From Bacteroidales bacterium (GTDB taxonomy: Bacteria > Bacteroidota > Bacteroidia > Bacteroidales > VadinHA17): a stretch of 55,945 nucleotides of DNA. The translations under genes were made by a program, and so were the position numbers. A model generated the notes under the pieces. That model made no database searches. It was not told the origin of the DNA and saw only the letters and a program-made list of their open reading frames with translations. The stretch is taken from NCBI GenBank assembly GCA_003141715.1, contig PLNF01000078.1:7011-62955 (forward strand), in the 5' to 3' direction. This document shows, piece after piece, positions 1 through 9,367 of this stretch; positions within the stretch are counted from its first letter, which is position 1, and the number at the start of each line of letters is the position of its first letter.

Positions 1-376
1 TAGCACAGACAGCGACCTATACGATAACACCAACATCAGGGAGCTGTACGGGAGGAACCTTTATAGTAACAGTAACAGTAAGTCCGGCACCGGCAATAAC
101 AACGATGACCACTTCAATATGCAGTGGAGTTGGATTTACGGTAACGCCTGTTAATAACACAAATGGTATAGTACCCGTAGGGACGACCTATGATTGGGCA
201 GCTCCGACAATTACAGGAGGCATAACAGGAGGAGCATCAGGTTCAGCAGCAGCGAATATCAGTGGTACACTCACCAATCCTACGAATATAGCACAGACAG
301 CGACCTATACGGTTACACCATTATCAGGAGGTTGTACAGGTACCCCGTTTAACCTTGTAGTTACAGTTAATCCTAC
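1..376 (+). repeat. In-frame PKD-like coding repeat, 288-bp period
   Basis: The sequence tagcacagacagcgacctat at base 1 recurs at base 289, a period of exactly 288 bp (96 codons). Both copies encode AQTATYTxTP followed by a Cys-Thr-Gly segment. This marks tandem PKD-like domains that very likely continue upstream of the window. Confidence 0.75.
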
Positions 377-3300
377 AGCAGTACTTACGAGTGCAGCGGT
401 TACCGTTCCTATTGATTGTTTTGGAGGTACAGCTACAGTAACCCTGGCAGCCACAGGAGGAACAGCTCCTATTTCATATACATTTAATGGAGTCACTAAT
501 ACTACTGGTGTGTTTACAGGGGTATTGGCAGGTACAGCCAAGGTTTACAGCATAACTGATGCACATGGTTGTGGACCTTTAACAGGTACGATAGATGTGA
601 CCCAACCTGTCGTTTTAGACGCAGCAGGATCTGTAATTAGTCAAAGCTGCAATAGTTGTAATGATGCAAAAATTAATCTCACGGTTTCCGGCGGAACTTT
701 ACCATATTCCTTTGCCTGGACCGCCCCTGGGGGCTATAGTTCCACTACTCAAAACATTACTTCATTAAAACCTAATTCTTATAGCGGCGTGGTTATGGAT
801 GCACATGGCTGTTCAAAGACAGTTTATACTGAAGTAATCAATCCTTTCGTTGTGACTAACAACGGTGATGCAAATGAAATTGGAACTCTTCGGTATGCTA
901 TTAATTATGCAAATAGCCATAATAACACCACTACTGATCTGATAACTTTTAATATACCGTTGGGACTTCAATCTACTGTTCAACCGGTTGGTCCGTTACC
1001 AGATATAACAGGGTCGTTGGTTATCGATGGCTATACCCAGCCGGGAGCTTCCTTTAATGATTTAATTTTAAGCATCGAAATTGAAGGAACAAATGCAGGT
1101 GCCGGATCTAACGGTCTGACAATTAAATCAAGTGGTTGCACTATAAAAGGACTTGTTATAGATGGATTTTCCGGAAACGGCATTCAGGTTTTCAGCGGTA
1201 CGGGAAATCTGATCAGCGCTAATTCAATTTTTAATAATGGCACACTTGGCATTGATCTGGGAACCAATGGTGCAGTAACTCCAAATGATGTGGGTGATGG
1301 TGATTCAGGTCCTAATAATCTGCAGAACTTCCCTGTTCTGACATCTGTCAATTTTAGCCCGGGAAATGTTACTGTGAATGGATCCTTAAATAGTACTAAA
1401 TCTGTTCTTTACAAACTAGAATTTTTCGCCAATAAGGTAGCTGATAATACTGGTTATGGTGAAGGACAGACTTATCTTGGTTCCACAACAGTAACAACCA
1501 ATAGTGCCGGTAACGCAACATTTGCTGTCACACTTCCGACCTTGGCCAAGTATGGCGACGTGATTACGGCTACTGCAACCAATCCTTCAGGTAACACTTC
1601 TGAATTTTCAGAAGCAATCGGAGGTTTGCAGAACCAGATACTTGCCAGTAGTAATATTCCTTTCCATTATCAAGTCAACGGACAAGGAGTAAAGATTATT
1701 CCAAGTACAGCTGTTGTCAATGAAGTAATAAAGGCATTTGGCAACTGGAGTGGAATTGCAACATCAAGCATGAGTTTCACATATGATAATAAACCAACAC
1801 CTCCACAATATGCTTCTGCTTCCGACAAGATCAATCTGGTATCTTTCACGGATAATAAATTTCCATTCAGCCCGGGAATTCTTGCTGTTACCGCCAAAAC
1901 GCTGAAGATAGGAGCAACTGATGCCGAGGCTCAGATCATTGATGCTGATATTATCTTTAATCCTTATTATGTGAATAACTCAACTTACGACTTTGGGATC
2001 GCTGACAATCCATTATATACTGGATTTTTCGATATACAGAGTGTTGCAACGCATGAAATAGGACATGTTCTGGGATTATTACATTCCGGAGTGTATAGTG
2101 CAACCATGTGGTTTGAAGTCGGGCCGGGTACTACTGATAGAAGTCTTGAGCAGGATGATAAATCGTGGTTAAGCTATCGCTATCCCAATGGTGCAAATTA
2201 TAAGGCTGCTTTCGGATCAATATCCGGGAATATTAGATATGGTTATATTGGGGACGCGACAAAAGGTTATCCTGAACCAGTAGCCGGAGCCATTGTTTTG
2301 GCCGTCGATCCCACAACTGATCTGCCAGTGGTACATGCCTACAGCGATGCGAACGGAAATTATTTAATACCCGGAGTTCCTCCCGGGACATACCGCGTTT
2401 ACATAATGCCACTAAACGGCGATGTATACGGCCGTGACCTGACACCAGCTAATATAAGCCCGTATATTTATGCCAATACTATCTATACCGATTATCCGGG
2501 AGAATTCTATAATTATCCTGATCTCGCGTATGAGCCAGGCATTCCACCAACAAATGTTAATGTTTTAGCCGGGAAAGAAACCAGTGGTATAAACTTTATC
2601 ACTAATATAGACAAAACGCCCCCAACGGTTAAATCAGTTGTTCCTGCCGTCGGTACTTCAAACGCCTCGGTACTCCCGGATATTTTGATCACATTTTCAG
2701 AACCCGTGGATATGAACACCGTGACAGGTCAGTCCTGTTATTTGACCAAGGCAGGAAGTAGTACTGCAATCAGTGGAAATTATCAGCCTGCCGGATTTGA
2801 AGAAAACTCTGATAAAATTCTGTTTACCCTTCCGGAGAATGCTCTTGATTACGAATCTGATTATACTCTTCATATTACATCAGGTGTTACTGATCTGAAA
2901 GCAAATCATTTAGTGTCAGAATATAAAAGTGCCTTCCATACAGTGGCTAAAGATGTAGAACCTCCAACTATAAAGAGTACCATACCTGAAAATAACGCTG
3001 TTAATATATTCCTGACAGATAAGATCATGGTATTTTTCTCCGAACCGATGATCAAGAGTACGGTAGAAAGCAGCTTTGTGTTGACTACTGATAATGGTAC
3101 AGTAAAAGTAGATTGTACACCCGGCTGGGATGAATATACGACTTTTACTCTTTCACCAAAGAGCCCTCTGATTGAAGGGAAGAATTATTTTCTTGCCTGG
3201 ACAAATATGGCTACTGATTTATCCGGAAACGGACTCACTGCCGGATCAATCAATTTCTGGACTATTCCTGTTGCTGCGCCAACAGTTACTTATCTGGAAC

Positions 3301-5549
3301 CTGGTTCAAGTCTGACGACAAATGTTGCGGCAGAAACTGCTTTAGTTGTTGATTTTTCAGAACCTATTAATACAACTACCATAAATTCAACAACATTCAA
3401 ATTACTTGTGGGTACGACCACACAGCAGGTTTCCGGTTCTTTTGAATTTCTTAATGATAATTCAAGAGTGGTTTTCAGACCTGCTGCAAATCTAAGCTTC
3501 GGCCAGAAATACACAATTAATCTGACCACTGGGATTCAGGATGTTTCTAAGGCAATAGGGAGCTTTGCAGGAAAGACTACAACATTTACAACTGGAACAA
3601 AACCTTCAAAACCCCATATTGATTATATTGATCCACCGTCAGGTGAAACAGGTTCGAAAGTCCTAATAGGCGGATCTGGTTTTGATCCTAATCCTTTAAA
3701 TAATAAAGTTACATTTGCTGGTTTTGCTTCATCCAGTGTGAATGCTTTTGCTGTAAGTGCATCGCTTACCAGCCTCACGGTTATAGTTCCTTACGGAGCT
3801 GTCTCAGGTAATGTGAGGGTTACCACGAATGGGGTCCTGGACGATCAGGATGCTAGCAATTTATCAATATATTTTTATATTGTTTCGAATACGGATCCTT
3901 GCAACACTGCCTATGGGAGTACTAATACAGGATCCAATCCACATGGTGGTGCATTGAGTTATGATGGCGCAACTGCTTATGTGACCAATTACGGAGATAA
4001 TACAGTTTCAGTTATTGCAAATTTGGATAAAAGTGATCCAACACAAGGACCCTACGAACTAACCCGTATTCAGGTTGGGACTTCACCAATGGAGATTGCT
4101 ATTGATCCTACCGGAACAAAAGCCTATGTGACAAATTTTAATTCGCGCAACGTTTCGGTAATAGATTTGACTGATGCAAACGGAACAAAGAATCAGGTTA
4201 TTCAAACAATTAATGTAGGCGTAAATCCTTATGGAATTGTCGTAAATGGTGATAAAGTATATGTAGCTAATTATGGCTCCAATAATATTACTATTATTAA
4301 TGTAGATCCGGCCAGCGGTGGATTCGACCACGCTGTTGCCAATATAAATACGGGAACCCAGAACAGGGATATTGGCATTACTCCAGATGGTGGACTTCTT
4401 GTAGTTACCGGTAACAATGGCCTTACATTAATTAAAATAATGCAGACGACGCTTGGCTTTGACTATGCAGTTTCTAATTCAAATTCAGGATCATCGACCA
4501 GAAATGAGTCGCTCACTACTGATGCCGGAACTGCAATTGTGACTACAATGGCCGGGGATATCTTCTTTGTTGACATAGCACCAGGAGATAATTTTGGCGC
4601 AGCTTATGGCAATTATAATGGCGGTTCCCCGTCTGGCGGTGGAAAAACATCTTATGATGGCCTGTACTATTATGTAACCAATCCTGATGATAATCAGGTT
4701 ACCGTTTATAAAATTACTTATGAAGGAAGTGGTTCAGGTTCAGGTACAGTTTCATCGTCTTCAGGATTAGCGCTTAAATATTATGCAATCATTCCTGTTG
4801 GAGATTCACCGGAAAATATAGCAATAGATCCGGCTAATGACAGGCTAATTGTAGTTAATTCCGGAAGCAACAATATCACTGAGGTCTCAATTTGTTGCCC
4901 TGCCAGTGAAACCGCTCTTGATTTAATTAAAGATATGGTTTTCCCAATAACTCAAATGATGAATGGCAATGCTATTCAGAGATTATTGGGGAGAATGCTT
5001 ATAGGGAGACTGAATGATGCAACCAAAAATATTATACTAGGTAAACCAAAGACTGCAATCATTAACCTTAATACTTTTATCCTCATAGTTAAAGTTGGTA
5101 GTATATTCCCTTTTGATGAACCTTATATTGCAGATGATCTGATAAAAACTGCACAAAGAATCATTTCCATGCTTCAAAATCCGGTCACCACCAAGTCTGT
5201 GCTGTCAGAGCCTTCTCTTGCTGATACTGAACAAGTAAATCAGGATTTGATACCGGTATCTAAGCTTGGGGTCATTTATCCAAACCCCTTCAGTCAATCA
5301 ATTACAATAAATTACCAGGTGGCTGAAGATAAAGAGACCCCGACTAAAGTGCAGATTATGGTCTATGATATTAATGGACGGATAGTATGCACTCTTGTCG
5401 ATAAAATGATGCAACAAGGCATTTATACTGATTCGTGGAAAGGGACTTATGATGATGGAACCCATGCGCCCTACGGTACCTATTTTGTACTTTTCAGGGC
5501 GGGTGGCGTAGAAGAGGTAAGCAAAGTTATACTAATCAAACCACGATAG
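3..5549 (+). CDS. Giant T9SS-secreted multidomain protein with internal metzincin domain (5'-truncated by window edge)
   Basis: The frame is open to the left edge: codons from base 3 read AQTATYTITP, so the ATG at 105 in the ORF track is internal and the true start lies outside the window. In ORF-track numbering the visible order is: PKD-like repeat (1-100), two SprB-type repeats (about 100-245), a beta-helix-like stretch beginning VVTNNGDANEIGTLRYAI (about 248-505), a metzincin/matrixin-like protease (about 520-700) with HEIGHVLGLLHS and a Met-turn candidate SATMW, a carboxypeptidase-regulatory-like beta-sandwich (about 704-800), three Big_5-like Ig domains (about 835-1165), an IPT/TIG domain (about 1166-1265), a YVTN-type beta-propeller (about 1275-1610), and a C-terminal T9SS type A sorting domain starting near YPNPFSQSITINYQ. 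The cargo is inferred to cross the outer membrane by T9SS and stay at or leave the surface. The zinc motif is complete, so protease activity is plausible; the substrate is unknown. Confidence 0.9.
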   Translation, partial: AQTATYTITPTSGSCTGGTFIVTVTVSPAPAITTMTTSICSGVGFTVTPVNNTNGIVPVGTTYDWAAPTITGGITGGASGSAAANISGTLTNPTNIAQTATYTVTPLSGGCTGTPFNLVVTVNPTAVLTSAAVTVPIDCFGGTATVTLAATGGTAPISYTFNGVTNTTGVFTGVLAGTAKVYSITDAHGCGPLTGTIDVTQPVVLDAAGSVISQSCNSCNDAKINLTVSGGTLPYSFAWTAPGGYSSTTQNITSLKPNSYSGVVMDAHGCSKTVYTEVINPFVVTNNGDANEIGTLRYAINYANSHNNTTTDLITFNIPLGLQSTVQPVGPLPDITGSLVIDGYTQPGASFNDLILSIEIEGTNAGAGSNGLTIKSSGCTIKGLVIDGFSGNGIQVFSGTGNLISANSIFNNGTLGIDLGTNGAVTPNDVGDGDSGPNNLQNFPVLTSVNFSPGNVTVNGSLNSTKSVLYKLEFFANKVADNTGYGEGQTYLGSTTVTTNSAGNATFAVTLPTLAKYGDVITATATNPSGNTSEFSEAIGGLQNQILASSNIPFHYQVNGQGVKIIPSTAVVNEVIKAFGNWSGIATSSMSFTYDNKPTPPQYASASDKINLVSFTDNKFPFSPGILAVTAKTLKIGATDAEAQIIDADIIFNPYYVNNSTYDFGIADNPLYTGFFDIQSVATHEIGHVLGLLHSGVYSATMWFEVGPGTTDRSLEQDDKSWLSYRYPNGANYKAAFGSISGNIRYGYIGDATKGYPEPVAGAIVLAVDPTTDLPVVHAYSDANGNYLIPGVPPGTYRVYIMPLNGDVYGRDLTPANISPYIYANTIYTDYPGEFYNYPDLAYEPGIPPTNVNVLAGKETSGINFITNIDKTPPTVKSVVPAVGTSNASVLPDILITFSEPVDMNTVTGQSCYLTKAGSSTAISGNYQPAGFEENSDKILFTLPENALDYESDYTLHITSGVTDLKANHLVSEYKSAFHTVAKDVEPPTIKSTIPENNAVNIFLTDKIMVFFSEPMIKSTVESSFVLTTDNGTVKVDCTPGWDEYTTFTLSPKSPLIEGKNYFLAWTNMATDLSGNGLTAGSINFWTIPVAAPTVTYLEPGSSLTTNVAAETALVVDFSEPINTTTINSTTFKLLVGTTTQQVSGSFEFLNDNSRVVFRPAANLSFGQKYTINLTTGIQDVSKAIGSFAGKTTTFTTGTKPSKPHIDYIDPPSGETGSKVLIGGSGFDPNPLNNKVTFAGFASSSVNAFAVSASLTSLTVIVPYGAVSGNVRVTTNGVLDDQDASNLSIYFYIVSNTDPCNTAYGSTNTGSNPHGGALSYDGATAYVTNYGDNTVSVIANLDKSDPTQGPYELTRIQVGTSPMEIAIDPTGTKAYVTNFNSRNVSVIDLTDANGTKNQVIQTINVGVNPYGIVVNGDKVYVANYGSNNITIINVDPASGGFDHAVANINTGTQNRDIGITPDGGLLVVTGNNGLTLIKIMQTTLGFDYAVSNSNSGSSTRNESLTTDAGTAIVTTMAGDIFFVDIAPGDNFGAAYGNYNGGSPSGGGKTSYDGLYYYVTNPDDNQVTVYKITYEGSGSGSGTVSSSSGLALKYYAIIPVGDSPENIAIDPANDRLIVVNSGSNNITEVSICCPASETALDLIKDMVFPITQMMNGNAIQRLLGRMLIGRLNDATKNIILGKPKTAIINLNTFILIVKVGSIFPFDEPYIADDLIKTAQRIISMLQNPVTTKSVLSEPSLADTEQVNQDLIPVSKLGVIYPNPFSQSITINYQVAEDKETPTKVQIMVYDINGRIVCTLVDKMMQQGIYTDSWKGTYDDGTHAPYGTYFVLFRAGGVEEVSKVILIKPR

Positions 5550-5567
5550 AAGAACGTAAAATTGATT

Positions 5568-5600
5568 AAAAGCGGAGGTATTAACTTCCGCTTTTTTTTT
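5568..5600 (+). terminator. Intrinsic terminator of the T9SS protein gene
   Basis: A stem of AAGCGGA with TCCGCTT around a short AT-rich loop is followed by a run of about ten T. It sits about 20 bases after the TAG stop, which supports this as the end of the transcript. Confidence 0.85.
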
Positions 5601-5629
5601 CGAAATATGATATTCAAGTTATTCTTTAT

Positions 5630-5734
5630 CAATTACCGTCGGTTTTTAACCTACGGTTTTGCAAACCAAAAACGTACGGGCTTTAGCCCAAAAGGATTTA
5701 TTGGTCTAAAGCTCTGGAAGAAAGTGACTCTGAA
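5630..5734. repeat. Palindromic intergenic repeat, copy 1 (shared with 53923-54026)
   Basis: About 105 bases with two imperfect palindromes: ACCGTCGGTT paired with AACCTACGGT, and GGGCTTTAGCCC paired with a degraded partner. It lies just downstream of the first TIR-TPR gene. A near-identical element lies at the same place behind the second TIR-TPR gene, where the palindromes are better preserved. It resembles REP-like palindromes common in Bacteroidota; no transposase is present next to it. Confidence 0.8.
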
Positions 5735-5750
5735 TGAACATCAGCGAATA

Positions 5751-7355
5751 TTATTTCATTATCTCCTGAAGGTGCTTGATTGTAACTTCCTTTAAATGCC
5801 TTTTTGCTTCATTAATCTTTACGGAATCTGTCTCTAAATCAATGTAATTCTGCCAAAGATCTATGCTCCTGGTTATCTTTCCGGCAGCTTCGTATGCTTT
5901 TGCCAGGTACAGGTTTGTTTCAGGTTCCTCAGGCTTGATTTTATTTGAAAGTTCAAGATATTTCAGGGCCGAATCAGGTTGTTCCTGCATTAAATAGGCG
6001 TTGCCAAGATTTCGATACACAAGGTAAATATACTTCGATCCAGGATATTGCTCCCTGGCCTTATTCAGGATTAATATTGCTTCAATTGGCTGATCCATTG
6101 AATTATATAAATTACCCAGTGCACTACATGAGCGAACATAAACCGTATCGGTGTGGAATGTGGAATCTATCTTAATTGCTTCCTTGTACCAGTGAATTGC
6201 CTGTTTATAGTCTTTCTTGTCATGCAGGGCAAAAGCCATGTTATATGCTGCCCCGCTATTTTTGGGATCATATCCTATAGCCTTAATGGTTTGCATCAGC
6301 GCCTGATTTAAATCGCCCTGTTTATAACTTAATACAGCCAAAGAACTCCACGCATACGAGTATTTTGGATCGCTTGAAAATGCAAGGTCCAGTTCTGCTT
6401 TTGCAGCCTCAAACTCTTTATTATCGATATAAACTATTGATTTTTTGACATGAGATCTTGCAACTTCTCTTTTAGAGTTACCAGCACCTAAAAAGCCGAA
6501 CGGGCCTTTCCTGCCAAATGCTAAGACAACCATTAAAGCGATAAACAAAATTGAAAAGATGTACTTATAATTGTTTTTAATCCAATAACCGCCCTGTTTT
6601 TGTAGCCAACCGGTGTCTTTTTTCTGAATTTTCCCCTTAGTTTGTGGTTGAAGACCCGATGGATTATGACTTTCATCCCCAATAAGAATGTCTGTATTTT
6701 TTTGGTCCATGGATTCAATTAATGACCAGTTTTCTACATGAGATGTTTTCCGGATACTTTTTAAGCTTCCTATAAGCTCATCAATGGCATTTGCTACTTT
6801 GTTGATCTGGTCGCGATAGTAAACTTTATTCAGATTATCGAGAGGACGGTCTTCGCTGGCTCTTAATGGTCTGTTGACGCCGACAGATTTATAAATAAAA
6901 TCAACTCCGCGAAGTGCTCCTCCCAGTACCATTTCAAACAACTTAATATCAGAAATATCCGGCTCGTGAATCCGAACAGGAAGTACACGGCTAGCCACAT
7001 TCCCATTTGGTAATGGTATCTTCAATCCAAACTGATCATGGGAGCTTTGTCCAATAAATGCTTTAAACTCATGTTCCCATGCAAATGATTTTGGATCACA
7101 ATAGGTTCGTGAAATAACCGGAATAAAAATAAGACATTTAAGCTTCTCTTTCAGGGAGGCATCAACATCGTGTGTCTCTAAAAGTCCATCATGATGGTCA
7201 ATGTCAAAATAGACACTGATCTCTTCTTTAAAAGTTGCCCCCAGTTCCCGCTTCAGATTGTCAACAAATTCAGTTACCCAACCATCATATTTATTGTCCT
7301 TCTGGCGGTAGCTTATGAAGATGTCGTATTCATAACCCGGAATTATACTTGCCAT
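5751..7355 (-). CDS. TIR domain - transmembrane - TPR protein (copy 1)
   Basis: 534 aa. Residues 1 to about 165 form a TIR domain: it opens with YDIFISYRQKDNKYDGW and contains CDPKSFAWEHEF near residue 86-97, the region where TIR NADases carry their catalytic glutamate (E94 or E96 are candidates). A variable linker (about 200-250) leads to one membrane helix (about 263-281, YIFSILFIALMVVLAF) and then to tetratricopeptide repeats (about 300-525). The TIR part is probably cytoplasmic and the TPR part on the other side of the inner membrane. It is the last gene of a minus-strand run behind the SiaB-SiaC fusion and the RyR-phosphatase, 50 bases after the latter. It is about 90% identical to the gene at 54040-55644. 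NAD hydrolysis versus pure adaptor function cannot be settled from sequence. Confidence 0.88.
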   Translation of the reverse strand: MASIIPGYEYDIFISYRQKDNKYDGWVTEFVDNLKRELGATFKEEISVYFDIDHHDGLLETHDVDASLKEKLKCLIFIPVISRTYCDPKSFAWEHEFKAFIGQSSHDQFGLKIPLPNGNVASRVLPVRIHEPDISDIKLFEMVLGGALRGVDFIYKSVGVNRPLRASEDRPLDNLNKVYYRDQINKVANAIDELIGSLKSIRKTSHVENWSLIESMDQKNTDILIGDESHNPSGLQPQTKGKIQKKDTGWLQKQGGYWIKNNYKYIFSILFIALMVVLAFGRKGPFGFLGAGNSKREVARSHVKKSIVYIDNKEFEAAKAELDLAFSSDPKYSYAWSSLAVLSYKQGDLNQALMQTIKAIGYDPKNSGAAYNMAFALHDKKDYKQAIHWYKEAIKIDSTFHTDTVYVRSCSALGNLYNSMDQPIEAILILNKAREQYPGSKYIYLVYRNLGNAYLMQEQPDSALKYLELSNKIKPEEPETNLYLAKAYEAAGKITRSIDLWQNYIDLETDSVKINEAKRHLKEVTIKHLQEIMK

Positions 7356-7405
7356 AGTGCAAGAAAATTTTACATAGTTTTTCGTAATTAGCTATCCGTC
7401 GCTCC

Positions 7406-9298
7406 TTATATCCTGATTCCAATAACCAGAATATCATCGGTCTGCTCTTCATTATTTTCTTCTCTCCACTGCTCGATCTCTTCGTATAACCTGTCACTTT
7501 GTTCAAGCATAGAACATTCCCGGAGATTAAGTAGAAAATTCATTAATCTTTTTCTCTGATATTTCTTATGATGCTTCCCGCCAAATTGATCGGCATAACC
7601 ATCTGAACATAAATAAATTATATCGCCTGAATTTAGCTGTATTTTCTCCGATGCGAACATACATTCCTCATCTTCACTGGAATCCTCAGGAAGGCTTTTA
7701 GACTGATATTCAATCAGTTCACCTTTTGTAATTCGGTATAACGAATTCTTAACTCCGGAGTATGAAAGGACATTATTCCTCGTATCCAGAATACAAAGAA
7801 CGATGTCCATATCATCCGAAATACCTGTTCCATCCGAATCATTTCGCATAAACCGGTGTATTTTGGAGTATAAATTATGTAAAATATAAGATGGTTCAGT
7901 CAGTCTTATTTCATTCACAGCCTGGTCAAGAATACCATAACCTAATATACTCAGCAGTGCCCCGGGAATCCCATGTCCGGTAGAATCCGCCACAGCAAAT
8001 ATTATCAGATGCTCCCGTTTACTGAAAAAATAGAAATCACCGCTTACAATGTCTTTTGGTTTAAACAGGACAAAACTGTCAGGGAAACATTCCCTGATAT
8101 AAAGATCATCAGGTAAAAAAGTCTCCTGGATATGCTGTGCATAATTATAGCTGCCCTCTACCTCATTGATAGCCTCTTCAATCTTATTATTCCTGATCCT
8201 TATCATTTCCTCTATCTCAGGAGTCCACGTAGCCAGTTTTCTGATCTGATCATTTAATTCCCTGGTTTCATCTAATATTTTGTGTATGCTGCTCTGAGGT
8301 TTTATTGCGTATGATAATTTTTTAATCCTGTTGGGTGAAACAGGAAAGGCTTCATAGTCAATATCCTGTAGGAAAGAGGGGATTAGTTTCACAAGTTCGC
8401 GGTCCTTTTCTTTCTCTGATTCACTCAACTCTTCATATGATATTAAGCTTGGGTGTGTTTTCTTAATATCATCTTTTATACTACCGAAAGTCCAGCCATT
8501 TAATCTCTTCTCCCAACTCCACCTGATATGTTCTACTCTGGCCATGGTTTCAATTTCTTCCTGGTTCAGATGAAGAGCAAAAGGTTTAAAGCCTTTTTTA
8601 ACCTGCCTGATCTTATATCCGATTGATAATAATTTTGTTGGAATATGTGCTGCATTGTCTATGTTAGAGTATTTTATATCGTCAGGCAGATCATCAAAAC
8701 CGGAGGTATATTGATTTCCAGAATTATAAAAAATGTAATTATTTGCCTTTATGTTTTGGTTTCTAATCTCATGCAAATACATGGAGTGAATAGCCCTGGC
8801 AAGTTTTTTAATCATTAACATGTTAATCTCAACAACCTCCTCTTGCCGGATAACTTCATACCCTATCTTTTTAAGCTCGACAGGGATTAAATAATTAAGT
8901 TCCATGCAGAATTTCTGCTGGTCTTTAATTGTACTTTGAAAGGATTTATGAGAAATGATATTGTCATGATCCCTTTGTGCAAGTTTTGTAACCTCATCGT
9001 CGGTTATAATACATGTCCTGCAAAAATCTTCAAAAGGACGTATGAAAAGATTTAAGGTTCTGAATTTATCCGGTATTTCTGCTGTATAGTCATACCAGAA
9101 TGATTTTTCAGCTTTTGTGAGGTTTTTAAATTCTTTATTGAGAGTAGAAGAAAATGTCATTGGAGAACCTGATTCCTTAATATCCTGATAAAGACTTTCT
9201 GCAATCGGGTAAACAAAAAGTTTCTTATACATTTTCTTATCAGGAAACATGTTCTGAGATAACTGATTATCGGTATTATATGTAATTTTTGAACACAT
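7406..9298 (-). CDS. RyR-domain / SpoIIE-type PP2C serine phosphatase
   Basis: 630 aa, probably soluble. A poorly characterised N-terminus (1-155) is followed by two RyR-type units: residues about 160-230 (KKLARAIHSMYLHE, then DDLPDDIKYSN and AAHIPTKLLSIGY) and about 245-315 (MARVEHIRWSWEKRLNGW, then KKTHPSLISYEEL). A helical linker leads to a SpoIIE/PP2C phosphatase (about 385-630). Its metal-site motifs are intact: SGDFYFF, ADSTGHGIPGALLS, LCSDGYADQFGG and the terminal DDILVIG. The expected activity is removal of phosphate from a protein Ser/Thr. The gene upstream in the same operon encodes a SiaB-SiaC fusion, so that SiaC domain is the likely substrate, in the place SiaA holds in known Sia pathways. 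Prokaryotic RyR domains have been proposed to bind nucleotide-like ligands; that is recalled knowledge. In-frame Met17 and Met23 are alternative starts. Confidence 0.87.
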   Translation of the reverse strand: MCSKITYNTDNQLSQNMFPDKKMYKKLFVYPIAESLYQDIKESGSPMTFSSTLNKEFKNLTKAEKSFWYDYTAEIPDKFRTLNLFIRPFEDFCRTCIITDDEVTKLAQRDHDNIISHKSFQSTIKDQQKFCMELNYLIPVELKKIGYEVIRQEEVVEINMLMIKKLARAIHSMYLHEIRNQNIKANNYIFYNSGNQYTSGFDDLPDDIKYSNIDNAAHIPTKLLSIGYKIRQVKKGFKPFALHLNQEEIETMARVEHIRWSWEKRLNGWTFGSIKDDIKKTHPSLISYEELSESEKEKDRELVKLIPSFLQDIDYEAFPVSPNRIKKLSYAIKPQSSIHKILDETRELNDQIRKLATWTPEIEEMIRIRNNKIEEAINEVEGSYNYAQHIQETFLPDDLYIRECFPDSFVLFKPKDIVSGDFYFFSKREHLIIFAVADSTGHGIPGALLSILGYGILDQAVNEIRLTEPSYILHNLYSKIHRFMRNDSDGTGISDDMDIVLCILDTRNNVLSYSGVKNSLYRITKGELIEYQSKSLPEDSSEDEECMFASEKIQLNSGDIIYLCSDGYADQFGGKHHKKYQRKRLMNFLLNLRECSMLEQSDRLYEEIEQWREENNEEQTDDILVIGIRI

Positions 9299-9367
9299 TT
9301 GGATACCTGTTTTTCTACCTGATTATTTAAGTACCATAACAAATTACATAAGATGCTTGTAGAGATA

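Noticed and set aside
5562-5795. 77-codon plus-strand ORF
   Set aside because: It runs through the terminator, the palindromic repeat and the antisense of the TIR-TPR gene end; composition is not protein-like.
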